A stretch of 23,301 nt of DNA from a virus. The position numbers and the translations under genes were made by a program. Below are positions 7,672-13,756 of this stretch, in pieces. Under the pieces are notes generated by a model. The model was not told where the DNA came from. It did not search any database and saw only the letters and a program-made list of their open reading frames with translations. The number at the start of each line of letters is the position of its first letter. Position 1 is the stretch's first letter. The stretch is taken from positions 1 to 23,301 of the IMG/VR virus record IMGVR_UViG_3300028394_000321, one strand, 5' to 3'.

Positions 7672-7680
7672 GGTGGAAAT

Positions 7681-9012
7681 ATGGCTAATGAATTTGACTT
7701 TGCAAGTTTAGGCAATATGTTTGGCGGTGGTGGTGTACAAACTGGCCTTGATGCATTGCTAACAGAAGATCAGCGCAAGCTCTTGGGCCGTAATGCTGCA
7801 CTGTCAGCAGCCGGTGCATTGCTTCAAGCCAGTGGCCGAAGTGCAGTCCCCATCAGCATGGGCCAAGCACTTGGATCAGCTTTGCAGGCTGGCCAGCAAG
7901 GTTATCAGCAAGCCCGTGCCACTTCTTTTCAAGATTTGCTTTTAAATCAGAAACTGAAAGAAGCCGAAAGAGAGGCAGCGGCCAATGAATCTTGGACAAG
8001 GTTCTTGACTGGTGGTGCTTCTCCAGTCACAGCAACTGGTGCGGCTCAACCCATGCCAACTGGACCAGGAGTGCCAACGGCAGAGAGGGACATGGCCATG
8101 CCAATGGCTGCACCAGCGCCATCGGGTGTGCTTTCTACATTAAGCCAAGAGCAACGTGCATTGCTTTCATCTTTGCCACGCAAAGAAGGTGTGTCAGAAG
8201 TTTTGAAAATGGCAGCGTCTCAGTCTGAGTGGGGTAAGTCAGAGCCAGTGGTTTTAAATGGCAAAACAGTCATGTTGCAGTACAACAAGATGGGCCAGTC
8301 AAGAGTCGCTGAAGGTGCTATGCCATACGAGGCATTGCCAACTGATATCAGAGCGCCTGAGTATTTACTTGGTAGAAATTTAAGCGGAACTGGTCAAGAA
8401 GGCATTGGCATAGTAAGCAAGTATCGTCAAGATATTGCACCAAAGACAAATGTCAATGTGCCAGTAAACATGACTGAAGGCCAAAAGGGCTTTGAGAATG
8501 AAATGAAATTGGCTGGTGCATTTAAGCAAGAGCCAATTTATAAAGACTATCAAGACGTAAAGTCTGCTTTTGGCCAAGTGGTTTCATCTTTGAGTCAAGG
8601 AACACCAATTGGTGATGTTGCCGGTGCAACCAAAGTGATGAAATTGCTAGACCCAGGCTCTGTGGTGCGCGAGTCTGAACTTGGCATTGCTATGGCGGCA
8701 GCAGGCCGCATGGACCGATTGCAGAGTTATTTCAGCAACATGATGAGTGGCCAGAAACTCACGCCCACACAGCGCGAAGACTTTAAGGCTTTATCTAATG
8801 AGTTATATGCAGCCGCTGGCGATGCGTACAACAAAAAACGCCAAGAATTCCAAGGATTTGGCCAAGCCTATGGATTTAAAAACCTTGATGCAGCTCTTGG
8901 CGCTCCAGCGACAATCCCATCAATTATGCGAACAAGACCTGGTGCAGCACCAGGCGGTGGTGGTGCAGTAAGACCATCTCTTGGTAATATCTTTGGAACA
9001 CCAGGAGGCTGA
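7681..9012 (+). CDS. Probable internal virion/ejection protein (443 aa)
   Basis: The N-terminus is Gly-rich then Ala-rich (FASLGNMFGGGGVQTGLDAL, then RNAALSAAGALLQASG, ALGSALQAGQQGYQQAR, about 8-80), a pattern typical of phage internal proteins that form helical, membrane-compatible bundles. A Pro/Ala/Met linker (about 115-150) follows. The C-terminal half is helical and better conserved-looking: FENEMKLAGAFKQEPIYKDYQDV (about 271-293), then LDPGSVVRESELGIAMAAAGRM, and AAAGDAYNKKRQEFQGFGQAYGF (about 372-395). The DPGSVVRESE motif recurs, from memory, in internal or lysis-type virion proteins of aquatic phages. It is the fifth of the structural genes after the stabilisation protein. No enzymatic motif is visible. 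Confidence 0.6.
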   Translation: MANEFDFASLGNMFGGGGVQTGLDALLTEDQRKLLGRNAALSAAGALLQASGRSAVPISMGQALGSALQAGQQGYQQARATSFQDLLLNQKLKEAEREAAANESWTRFLTGGASPVTATGAAQPMPTGPGVPTAERDMAMPMAAPAPSGVLSTLSQEQRALLSSLPRKEGVSEVLKMAASQSEWGKSEPVVLNGKTVMLQYNKMGQSRVAEGAMPYEALPTDIRAPEYLLGRNLSGTGQEGIGIVSKYRQDIAPKTNVNVPVNMTEGQKGFENEMKLAGAFKQEPIYKDYQDVKSAFGQVVSSLSQGTPIGDVAGATKVMKLLDPGSVVRESELGIAMAAAGRMDRLQSYFSNMMSGQKLTPTQREDFKALSNELYAAAGDAYNKKRQEFQGFGQAYGFKNLDAALGAPATIPSIMRTRPGAAPGGGGAVRPSLGNIFGTPGG

Positions 9013-9014
9013 TC

Positions 9015-11120
9015 ATGGATGGCATTAAAGACAAAATCAAAGAAGCTCAAAAGGCTGGTTATGGCGATGATGAAATTGTCCAGTTTCTAGCCCAAATGCC
9101 AACTGTTGGCACTCAAGTCACCACAGCACTTGAAAATCAATACAAGCCAAGTGAGATTCTTAAATTCTTGGCTGAGTCGAAATCAAAAGCCTATGAGGCT
9201 GGTGCAAAACTAGGCACAACAACACGCGCATTGGCCAGTGCGGCCGGTGGCCCAACATTTGGCTTTTCCGATGAATTGGCTGGTGTTATTGGCGCTCCAA
9301 TGTTAGCTATGCAAAAAGGTGTGCCATTGTCTGAAGCCTACACAATGGGCCGTGACATATTCCGAGGCGCTGCTGAGTCTTATCAGAAAGAATCACCATA
9401 CTATGCAGCCGCTGGACAACTAGCTGCCAGTGTGCCAATGATGATTGCCGGTGTTCCCGGCAAAGTCGTGCAAGAAGTTGGCAAACGAGTCATGCCTGCC
9501 ATTGAAGCGGTCGCTCCAAGTGTTGCACCAGCAATTGCCAAAGTTGGTCAATATGTGACTGGCGCTCCAGCTGCTGGTCAAATCATGGGCATGGGCCAAC
9601 GCGCAGTGCAGGCTGGTGTCTCTGGTGCAGGCTATGGATTGCTGGGTGGCATTGGCGAGTCAACTGGTCAGAGTGCTGAAGAAATACTAAAAGATGCGGC
9701 CAAGAGTACATTGATTGGTGGCACATTGGGTGCAGTGACTCAGCCAGTCATGGGCATAGTTGGCGCTGGTGGCCGTCAGGTCATGGCGCGTATGTCACCC
9801 ACTGCTGCTGGCACATACGCACAGCAAAAGGTGGCCGAGTCTTTGATTCGCGATGTGCCAGAAGGTCTTGCACCAAGTGCATTGACCATGGCCCAAGCGC
9901 GTTTGGCCAAATTAGGCCCAGAGGCTCGCATTGCAGATGTAGGTGGCAAGTCCACACGCAATTTGCTCGATGTGCAGGCCACATTGCCTGGCACAACGAC
10001 TGAGGCTGTGGAACGCGCCATTCGTGAGCGCCAAGCAGGCCGTGCTGGTCGATTGATGACTGCTGCCGATGAAAGTCTTGGCACTCAAGGCGCTCAATTT
10101 ATGCAAACACTTGATAAATTTAGCGCTCAAAGATTTGCTGAGTCTCGCCCATACTATGCAGCCATTGATCAAGCGGCTTTGAAAGTTGATAACACTTTGG
10201 CCGATGCATTGAACAAATCACAAGCAGTCCAAGGGTCTGCTGAACTGTTATTCAGAACAAAGACTGGCCAAACCATTGACTTGGCCAAGCTCAAAGTTGG
10301 TGATCCAGTGCCAATGAATGTCTTGGATACTTTGAAACAATCCCTTTACGACACTGCCCAAAGTCTGCGCAGAACTGGCAGCAATGCCCAGGCTAATGCA
10401 TACGATGATGTGCGCAAGCAATTGGTGGGTGTTCTTGAGGCTCAGTCTCCCAAAATTGGTGGCCAGTCTGCATACACCATGGCCATGAAGACATGGGCCG
10501 GTCCATCCCAAATGATGGATGCAGCTGAAGTTGGCCGTAAAGCCATGACTGGCGATGTGCTTGAACTTGGCCAAGCAATGAAGGGTTTCACGCCATCAGA
10601 GATCGATGCATTCCGCATTGGTGCTTTGCAGGCTTTGCGTCAGAAGACTGGCACAGAGGCTGGCCAGACATCTTTGCTCAAGATGTGGAAAGAGCCAGCA
10701 ACGCAAGACCGATTGAAGGAAGTATTTGGCAATGATTACAGAACATTTGCGTCTGCGGTGGCCAAAGAAGCTCGATTGAAAGGTCTGGAGTCTGCTGGCC
10801 GTGGATCACAAACTGCTGCACGTTTGGCTGGAACTGCTGATCTTGAAGTCGCACCATTGGGTCAAGCAGCTGCTGCGGCTGCTGCCGGAAGTCCAACTGG
10901 AATGTTGGCGGCAGCATCAAACATTGCAAGCCAGACAAGAACTCCAGAGGCCGTGAGAAATGAGATTGGCAAAATCTTGCTATCGCGTGACCAGCAGCAA
11001 TTGACAGATTTGGCTGAAGTGATCAGAAGATTGAACGAATCTCGCGCAAGGGCTGCTGGCATTTCCGGCAGAACTTCTGGCCAGATTGGTTCAATGCTGC
11101 CTGGTTATGTTGGCCAATAA
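9015..11120 (+). CDS. Large internal virion/DNA ejection-type protein (701 aa)
   Basis: The last and largest gene of the structural operon. Residues 1-60 hold short helices with an ALENQYKPSEILKFLAES motif. Then come GGPTFGFSDELAGVIGAPM (about 77-95) and a hydrophobic stretch QLAASVPMMIAGVPGKVV (about 134-151). A Gly/Ala-rich region with possible membrane-inserting helices follows (about 175-255: GVSGAGYGLLGGIGE, STLIGGTLGAVTQPVMGIVGAGG). A long helical body includes REIRQ-like arginine/glutamine helices and SRPYYAAIDQ. The end is an Ala-rich block (AAAAAAAGSPTG, about 616-627) and RTSGQIGSMLPGYVGQ. This build matches the ejected pilot proteins of podoviruses, which line a channel across the cell envelope. 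No lysozyme or transglycosylase motif is apparent. Confidence 0.62.
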   Translation: MDGIKDKIKEAQKAGYGDDEIVQFLAQMPTVGTQVTTALENQYKPSEILKFLAESKSKAYEAGAKLGTTTRALASAAGGPTFGFSDELAGVIGAPMLAMQKGVPLSEAYTMGRDIFRGAAESYQKESPYYAAAGQLAASVPMMIAGVPGKVVQEVGKRVMPAIEAVAPSVAPAIAKVGQYVTGAPAAGQIMGMGQRAVQAGVSGAGYGLLGGIGESTGQSAEEILKDAAKSTLIGGTLGAVTQPVMGIVGAGGRQVMARMSPTAAGTYAQQKVAESLIRDVPEGLAPSALTMAQARLAKLGPEARIADVGGKSTRNLLDVQATLPGTTTEAVERAIRERQAGRAGRLMTAADESLGTQGAQFMQTLDKFSAQRFAESRPYYAAIDQAALKVDNTLADALNKSQAVQGSAELLFRTKTGQTIDLAKLKVGDPVPMNVLDTLKQSLYDTAQSLRRTGSNAQANAYDDVRKQLVGVLEAQSPKIGGQSAYTMAMKTWAGPSQMMDAAEVGRKAMTGDVLELGQAMKGFTPSEIDAFRIGALQALRQKTGTEAGQTSLLKMWKEPATQDRLKEVFGNDYRTFASAVAKEARLKGLESAGRGSQTAARLAGTADLEVAPLGQAAAAAAAGSPTGMLAAASNIASQTRTPEAVRNEIGKILLSRDQQQLTDLAEVIRRLNESRARAAGISGRTSGQIGSMLPGYVGQ

Positions 11121-11507
11121 CTAAGACCCAAAAAACGCGGCCACAAGTGGGTCGCGTTTCACGACCCGTCTTTTCTGCCTGCGTCTGGCAGCGTCAAAGT
11201 CTTTATCGTCTGCACTCTTTTTGTCGCGATATTTCCGAATGCGATCAGCGCCTGGCACGGGACCAGGTGCAATGGCATCTTCTTCATTACCCCATGACCA
11301 CAGTGGCCGCCACTGGCCATTGTTGCTGACTCTGGTATATCCGCTGATATATACCAATTCATTGCAGTGAAGGTCAAACAGCTCTCTGGCCGCGCTACGT
11401 CTGCAACAAAAGCAAATCTTGGCCAGATCAAGGTCTGACAGATTGCCTTTCTTTTGTAGTGCTGCCTCAATGGCAGGGCCTACACGGGGTTTCAAGCCTC
11501 TGGTCAT
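11121..11507 (-). CDS. Winged-helix-like DNA-binding protein with basic tail
   Basis: A 128-aa protein ending the minus-strand operon. Residues about 22-72 read as a winged helix: LSDLDLAKICFCCRRSAARELFDLHCNELVYISGYTR, then a wing GQWRPLWSWG. Phage and prophage proteins with LxxxLxxxLxxxGLVxxxGW and xPLWxWG are common putative DNA-binding proteins. The C-terminal third is strongly basic (RKYRDKK, ARRRQKRRVVKR, about 90-118), apt for nucleic-acid contact. It starts on the stop codon of the 55-aa gene (ATGA at 11507-11504). The stops of this gene and the 701-aa virion gene abut tail to tail. A regulator of the operon or of late genes is possible; its target is unknown. Confidence 0.62.
   Translation of the reverse strand: MTRGLKPRVGPAIEAALQKKGNLSDLDLAKICFCCRRSAARELFDLHCNELVYISGYTRVSNNGQWRPLWSWGNEEDAIAPGPVPGADRIRKYRDKKSADDKDFDAARRRQKRRVVKRDPLVAAFFGS
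11130..11159 (-). terminator. Intrinsic terminator of the minus-strand operon
   Basis: AAACGCG (11133-11139) and CGCGTTT (11153-11159) form a 7-bp stem, with inner pairing CCA/TGG around a CTTG loop. Read on the minus strand the stem is followed by six T (complement of 11135-11130). It sits just before the stop codon of the winged-helix-like gene and 10 bases beyond the stop of the converging 701-aa gene. On the plus strand only three T follow, so termination there would be weaker. Confidence 0.72.
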
Positions 11508-11671
11508 GTCTGCTTATCCATTCTTACTTTCAAGCGCTCCAGCATTGTTTTGACAACGAATGCACGGGTTTTAACTTCATTGGGGATTGAGTGGCCAAAG
11601 ACTTCTGGGTGGAGTAAGTCTTTGACCAGGTCAAGGCAGGCATCAAGGGCTGGTGGTAATTCATTGTTCAC
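11504..11671 (-). CDS. 55-aa protein with GTG start, unknown function
   Basis: A small gene between the methyltransferase and the winged-helix-like gene. The start is GTG 11671, preceded by GGAG eight bases upstream. The product begins MNNELPPALDACLDLVKDLL, contains HPEVFGHSIPNEVKTRAFVV, and ends MLERLKVRMDKQT. It looks all-helical and amphipathic. The start overlaps the methyltransferase stop region, immediately following the TGA of the alternative frame, and its own stop overlaps the next ATG, so it is tightly packed in the operon. I do not recognise a family. The continuous packing is the main evidence that it is expressed. Confidence 0.62.
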   Translation of the reverse strand: MNNELPPALDACLDLVKDLLHPEVFGHSIPNEVKTRAFVVKTMLERLKVRMDKQT

Positions 11672-12421
11672 TCAAAATTCTCCATGCTGTTGCTGCCACT
11701 TCTGGAACCTGGCCATTTCCGCAGGCCTTAATTCTGTCCAATCGCGAGGCCATCCCATCATCCATTCCGTAAAACTCGGTGGCAAATGTTTTCCAGTCAT
11801 CAGTCGATAAGCACTTGTTAGCTTTGCTCCAAACTCCGTGCCAGTTTTGTGGCTTTTCCTCACAAATCTTTTGCCCGTGTAAGTTATTCCGTTTGTTTGA
11901 CCCGTCATAAAGTCTGTCGCTGTTGGAGTGGGCCACCAACCAAAATCGTTCCCGTCTATGGGGTGCGCCAACGAAGTCTGCTCCCACAATACCCCATCTC
12001 GCATCAAACCCCAGTTTGGAAAGGTCTGCAAGGACTCTGTCGAGTCCGTTATTAACGAGCATTGGGGAGTTCTCCACAAAGACAAATCTCGGTCTAACCT
12101 CGCCAATAATCCTCCCCATCTCTTTCCATAATCCACTTCTTTCTCCGTCAAGACCAGCCCCCCCCCCCATTTTGCGGTGGACAAATCTTGGCACGGAAAG
12201 CCTCCAGATACGACATCAACAATGCCTCGCCATGGCTCTCCTCTAAAACTTTGTACGTCATCCCAAACCGGGAAAGGCGGGAGAAGGCCGTCATTTTGTC
12301 TGGCGCACAATACGCTTGCTGGGTATGGCTCCCACTCGACTGCGCAGACTGTGCGCCATCCAAGGAGCTTGCCTCCGAGTATTCCTCCACCAGCGCCTGC
12401 GAAAAGAGCCAGCTCATTCAT
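11661..12421 (-). CDS. C5 cytosine DNA methyltransferase, frame broken at a G11 tract
   Basis: A Dcm-type DNA cytosine-C5 methyltransferase that would be about 253 aa if the two frames were joined. The start is ATG 12421 (AAGGA five bases upstream), overlapping the 93-aa gene; an upstream in-frame ATG at 12457 is less likely. The first frame has motif I LALFAGAGGGILGG (residues 4-17) and the catalytic motif IV GGFPCQDLS. At the run of 11 G (complement of 12158-12168) the family sequence continues in another frame: AGLDGERSGLW, motif VI-like VFVENSP, motif VIII HRRERFW, and motifs IX-X RLDRIKACGNGQVPEVAATA. The target-recognition region is short. One added G, two lost, or a -1 slip restores the enzyme. 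It probably protects phage DNA from host restriction or marks it. Confidence 0.82.
11672..12157 (-). CDS. Alternative frame overprinting the methyltransferase C-terminus
   Basis: Without a frame change at the G11 tract, translation of the methyltransferase N-terminus continues for 161 sense codons to TGA at 11672. The resulting segment is not random-looking. It has ten Trp and ordered motifs: SLWRTPQCSLI, FPNWGLMRDGVLWE, FGWWPTPTATDFMTG, LPPSFTEWMMGWPRDWTEL, and a final FQKWQQQHGEF. From memory, proteins annotated as phage DNA methyltransferases often carry WPTPTA, EW-MGWP--WT and Q-W---HG blocks like these. As sequenced, the expressed product from ATG 12421 would be about 249 aa: methyltransferase motifs I-IV fused to this segment. 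Whether it functions or is only an open shadow frame is unknown. Confidence 0.55.
   Translation of the reverse strand: MVLTEKEVDYGKRWGGLLARLDRDLSLWRTPQCSLITDSTESLQTFPNWGLMRDGVLWEQTSLAHPIDGNDFGWWPTPTATDFMTGQTNGITYTGKRFVRKSHKTGTEFGAKLTSAYRLMTGKHLPPSFTEWMMGWPRDWTELRPAEMARFQKWQQQHGEF
12158..12168. repeat. Homopolymer C11 (G11 on the coding strand)
   Basis: Eleven consecutive C on the plus strand lie inside the methyltransferase gene exactly at the frame break. The length is 2 modulo 3. Nine or twelve would give an intact enzyme frame. It is the longest G/C homopolymer I see in the window. Confidence 0.95.
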
Positions 12422-12695
12422 CACCATCCTTAAACTTCTCCAATGCAGACACTTCAATGTGGTCCACCATGGATTGCAAAATCATGTGGGCAATGTCCAC
12501 ATCAGTGCTAGCGATGTATGCGTTGTTGAGGGTCATGCACTCTTCAAGGTCAGGCTCATAAGGTGAGCCATGGGAGTCTGTCGAGCCTTTTTCTTCTGGG
12601 CTGTATTCCAGAAAGCATATAAGGTCAACGTCTTCAACTGAGCAGTCGAACTGAAACAAGCCTCTGGGGCAGTTAGGTGTTGGGCCGTATTTCAT
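12414..12695 (-). CDS. 93-aa acidic phage protein, unknown function
   Basis: Start chosen at ATG 12695, which overlaps the stop of the 31-aa membrane gene (ATGA); an in-frame ATG at 12707 would lie inside that gene. The product begins MKYGPTPNCPRGLFQFDCSV and has an acidic middle (EDVDLICFLEYSPEEKGSTD, then YEPDLEECMTLNNAYIAS). It ends with a helix TDVDIAHMILQSMVDHIEVS and acidic tail. This layout, with a DI-xxx-L helix and IE near the C-terminus, recalls a common uncharacterised phage protein, but I cannot name a family. It directly precedes and overlaps the methyltransferase gene by eight bases, whose AAGGA ribosome site lies within its last codons. Confidence 0.62.
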   Translation of the reverse strand: MKYGPTPNCPRGLFQFDCSVEDVDLICFLEYSPEEKGSTDSHGSPYEPDLEECMTLNNAYIASTDVDIAHMILQSMVDHIEVSALEKFKDGDE

Positions 12696-12787
12696 GAGGA
12701 CCACCATGCCACCAAGAGTGCAGCCAAGCCAACGCCAATGGCCAAGGCGGTCAATAAATCCATGAGGGTTTCGTTTGAGGGTTTCAT
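12692..12787 (-). CDS. 31-aa single-pass membrane peptide
   Basis: The first gene of the minus-strand operon. It starts at ATG 12787 and reads MKPSNETLMDLLTALAIGVG followed by LAALLVAWWSS. There is one hydrophobic helix (about residues 10-29) with an aromatic Trp-Trp end, preceded by a short polar N-terminus. The stop TGA overlaps the ATG of the next gene. A weak purine-rich ribosome site (GAAAG) lies upstream. Size, composition and the exact overlap argue for a real small membrane protein; its function is unknown. Confidence 0.58.
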   Translation of the reverse strand: MKPSNETLMDLLTALAIGVGLAALLVAWWSS

Positions 12788-12827
12788 AGGTTTCTTTCGT
12801 TTAAGTTGAATAGGAGTAACGGAGTCT

Positions 12828-12864
12828 GACAGAATTTAATTATCTTGCAAGAAGTAATTCTGTC
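12828..12864. promoter_or_regulatory. Probable operator: 9-bp inverted repeat over the minus promoter
   Basis: GACAGAATT (12828-12836) and AATTCTGTC (12856-12864) are perfect 9-bp inverted arms 19 bases apart, with a further perfect palindrome CTTGCAAG (12844-12851) near the centre. The element covers the -10 and most of the -35 of the minus-strand promoter and lies 40 bases upstream of the divergent HTH gene, the classic position for a repressor site. Confidence 0.62.
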
Positions 12865-12866
12865 CA
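12839..12866 (-). promoter_or_regulatory. Promoter of the minus-strand accessory operon
   Basis: On the minus strand TGGACA (12866-12861, 5 of 6 to the -35 consensus), a 16-base spacer and GATAAT (12844-12839, 5 of 6 to the -10 consensus) precede the 31-aa gene by about 50 bases. The inverted repeat at 12828-12864 overlaps it. Confidence 0.58.
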
Positions 12867-12868
12867 TG

Positions 12869-12898
12869 TTGTTTTTTTGCATATAACGCAATTAGAAT
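12869..12898 (+). promoter_or_regulatory. Possible promoter giving a leaderless HTH transcript
   Basis: TAGAAT (12893-12898) is a good -10, with a poor -35 TTGTTT (12869-12874) 18 bases upstream. The HTH gene's ATG is only six bases after the -10, so transcription would start at or next to the ATG. No ribosome site precedes the gene, which fits a leaderless mRNA. Confidence 0.38.
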
Positions 12899-12904
12899 GC
12901 GGCC

Positions 12905-13105
12905 ATGGAATCAATTCACGATATCAAGGCAAGGGCCAAGGCTCACAAGATAACCATGTCTGCGGTGTGCGATGAGGCTGGCATCCAGCAGTCCCAAGTC
13001 AGCCGGTGGCTGTCTGGAACTGTGGAGCCTCTGTGGACATCAGTCAATCAATTGCACTTGGCGCTTGAAAAGCTGATTAACAAATCACCAGTCGTTATCG
13101 ATTGA
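12905..13105 (+). CDS. Small Cro/CI-like helix-turn-helix regulator
   Basis: A 66-aa protein. Residues about 18-38 form an HTH of the XRE/Cro class: MSAVCDEAGIQQSQVSRWLSG, with the typical QSQVSRWLSG recognition helix. Residues 43-58 form a supporting helix (LWTSVNQLHLALEKLI). There is no dimerisation domain beyond this, so it resembles small Cro-type repressors. It lies divergent from the minus-strand operon with a strong inverted repeat between them, so it most likely represses that promoter, its own, or both. No ribosome site is visible before ATG 12905. Its 3' end overlaps the 3' end of the converging single-strand-binding protein gene by 21 bases. Regulatory target is inference. Confidence 0.78.
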   Translation: MESIHDIKARAKAHKITMSAVCDEAGIQQSQVSRWLSGTVEPLWTSVNQLHLALEKLINKSPVVID

Positions 13106-13645
13106 TTCGGCAGCTGGCGCTTTACCGGCCACCACACCAAAGTCACTGGCAGCCGATGGCTTTGCACCACCCAGCGAATCACCCTTAGACAAAAGCATGA
13201 TGTTGTTCAAACCATACGACACGCCCTTGTTGCCTGCCTGGTCATAAGCATAGGCATTCAAAGACACGCGGCCATAGTCACCAGAGACAATATCTTGTGA
13301 TCCAAGAATGTCATGGCCATGGGCATCCACTGCACCAGGCTTATTGGTGGATTTGGTGTTGAAAAAGTAATGCCCCGCATATTCAGCACCCAGTGGTGAG
13401 CCATCAGACTTGGTTTCAGTATCGCCATCACGCAAGGGATTGCGCACAGTCTTTGGGATTTTGTCCCCGAACTTGGCGGTCAATGCGGCCTTGGCTGCCG
13501 CTTTCAATTGGTTCACAGTCTCGGTGTCTGTCTTTGGGACAAGCACTTGCGTTGAGAACTCTTCTTTGCCGTTCATCTCATTCTTACGAGCAGTCAATGC
13601 TGAGAAATATGAAAAACGAACTTTGCCGGTTACAACTCTGGTCAT
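13085..13645 (-). CDS. Single-stranded DNA-binding protein, DUF2815/Enc34-type
   Basis: A 186-aa protein. The N-terminal VVTGKVRFSYFSALTARKNEMNGKEEFSTQVLVPKTD (about 4-40) is the opening of the DUF2815 family, shown for phage Enc34 to be an OB-fold single-strand DNA-binding protein. YFFNTKS (about 93-99) and DIVSGDYGRVSLNAYAYDQAG (about 117-137) follow, then GVSYGLNNIMLLSKGDSLGG. The C-terminus ends in an acidic, aromatic tail (ESIDNDW), as in replication SSBs that recruit partners. The ribosome site AAGGA lies eight bases upstream of ATG 13645. It is transcribed away from the helicase gene and is part of the replication module with the helicase, nuclease and primase. Confidence 0.85.
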   Translation of the reverse strand: MTRVVTGKVRFSYFSALTARKNEMNGKEEFSTQVLVPKTDTETVNQLKAAAKAALTAKFGDKIPKTVRNPLRDGDTETKSDGSPLGAEYAGHYFFNTKSTNKPGAVDAHGHDILGSQDIVSGDYGRVSLNAYAYDQAGNKGVSYGLNNIMLLSKGDSLGGAKPSAASDFGVVAGKAPAAESIDNDW

Positions 13646-13679
13646 GGTTTTTTCCTTTTAAGGGTTTAAGGTTTTTACG

Positions 13680-13699
13680 TTTCTGTCGTCAAACAGAAA
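13680..13699. promoter_or_regulatory. 20-bp inverted repeat between SSB and helicase genes
   Basis: TTTCTGT (13680-13686) and ACAGAAA (13693-13699) are perfect 7-bp inverted arms around CGTCAA. The element ends one base before the -35 of the helicase promoter and includes a TTGACG that could be the -35 of the SSB promoter on the other strand. A shared operator is possible. Confidence 0.45.
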
Positions 13700-13728
13700 T
13701 TGCACTTTAGCACAAATGCAGATATGAT
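13700..13728 (+). promoter_or_regulatory. Sigma-70-type promoter of the replication operon
   Basis: TTGCAC (13700-13705), a 17-base spacer and TATGAT (13723-13728) make a strong -35/-10 pair 28 bases before the helicase ATG. A GAGGA ribosome site (13745-13749) follows at a suitable distance. Confidence 0.66.
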
Positions 13729-13756
13729 CGCAACAACTTAAAACGAGGAAACGATC

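Noticed and set aside
9776-10084. Several 60-110 aa minus-strand frames inside the structural genes
   Set aside because: They are antisense shadows of Ala/Gly/Gln-rich coding sequence, where stop codons on the opposite strand are rare; none has a ribosome site or a recognisable pattern.
12422-12457. Upstream ATG 12457 as the methyltransferase start
   Set aside because: It adds residues not typical of the family N-terminus, while ATG 12421 has AAGGA at the right distance directly before motif I.
12177-12566. Long plus-strand frame (129 aa) opposite the methyltransferase N-terminus
   Set aside because: It is antisense to a region with clear methyltransferase motifs I and IV, has no ribosome site, and its product lacks any domain-like pattern.
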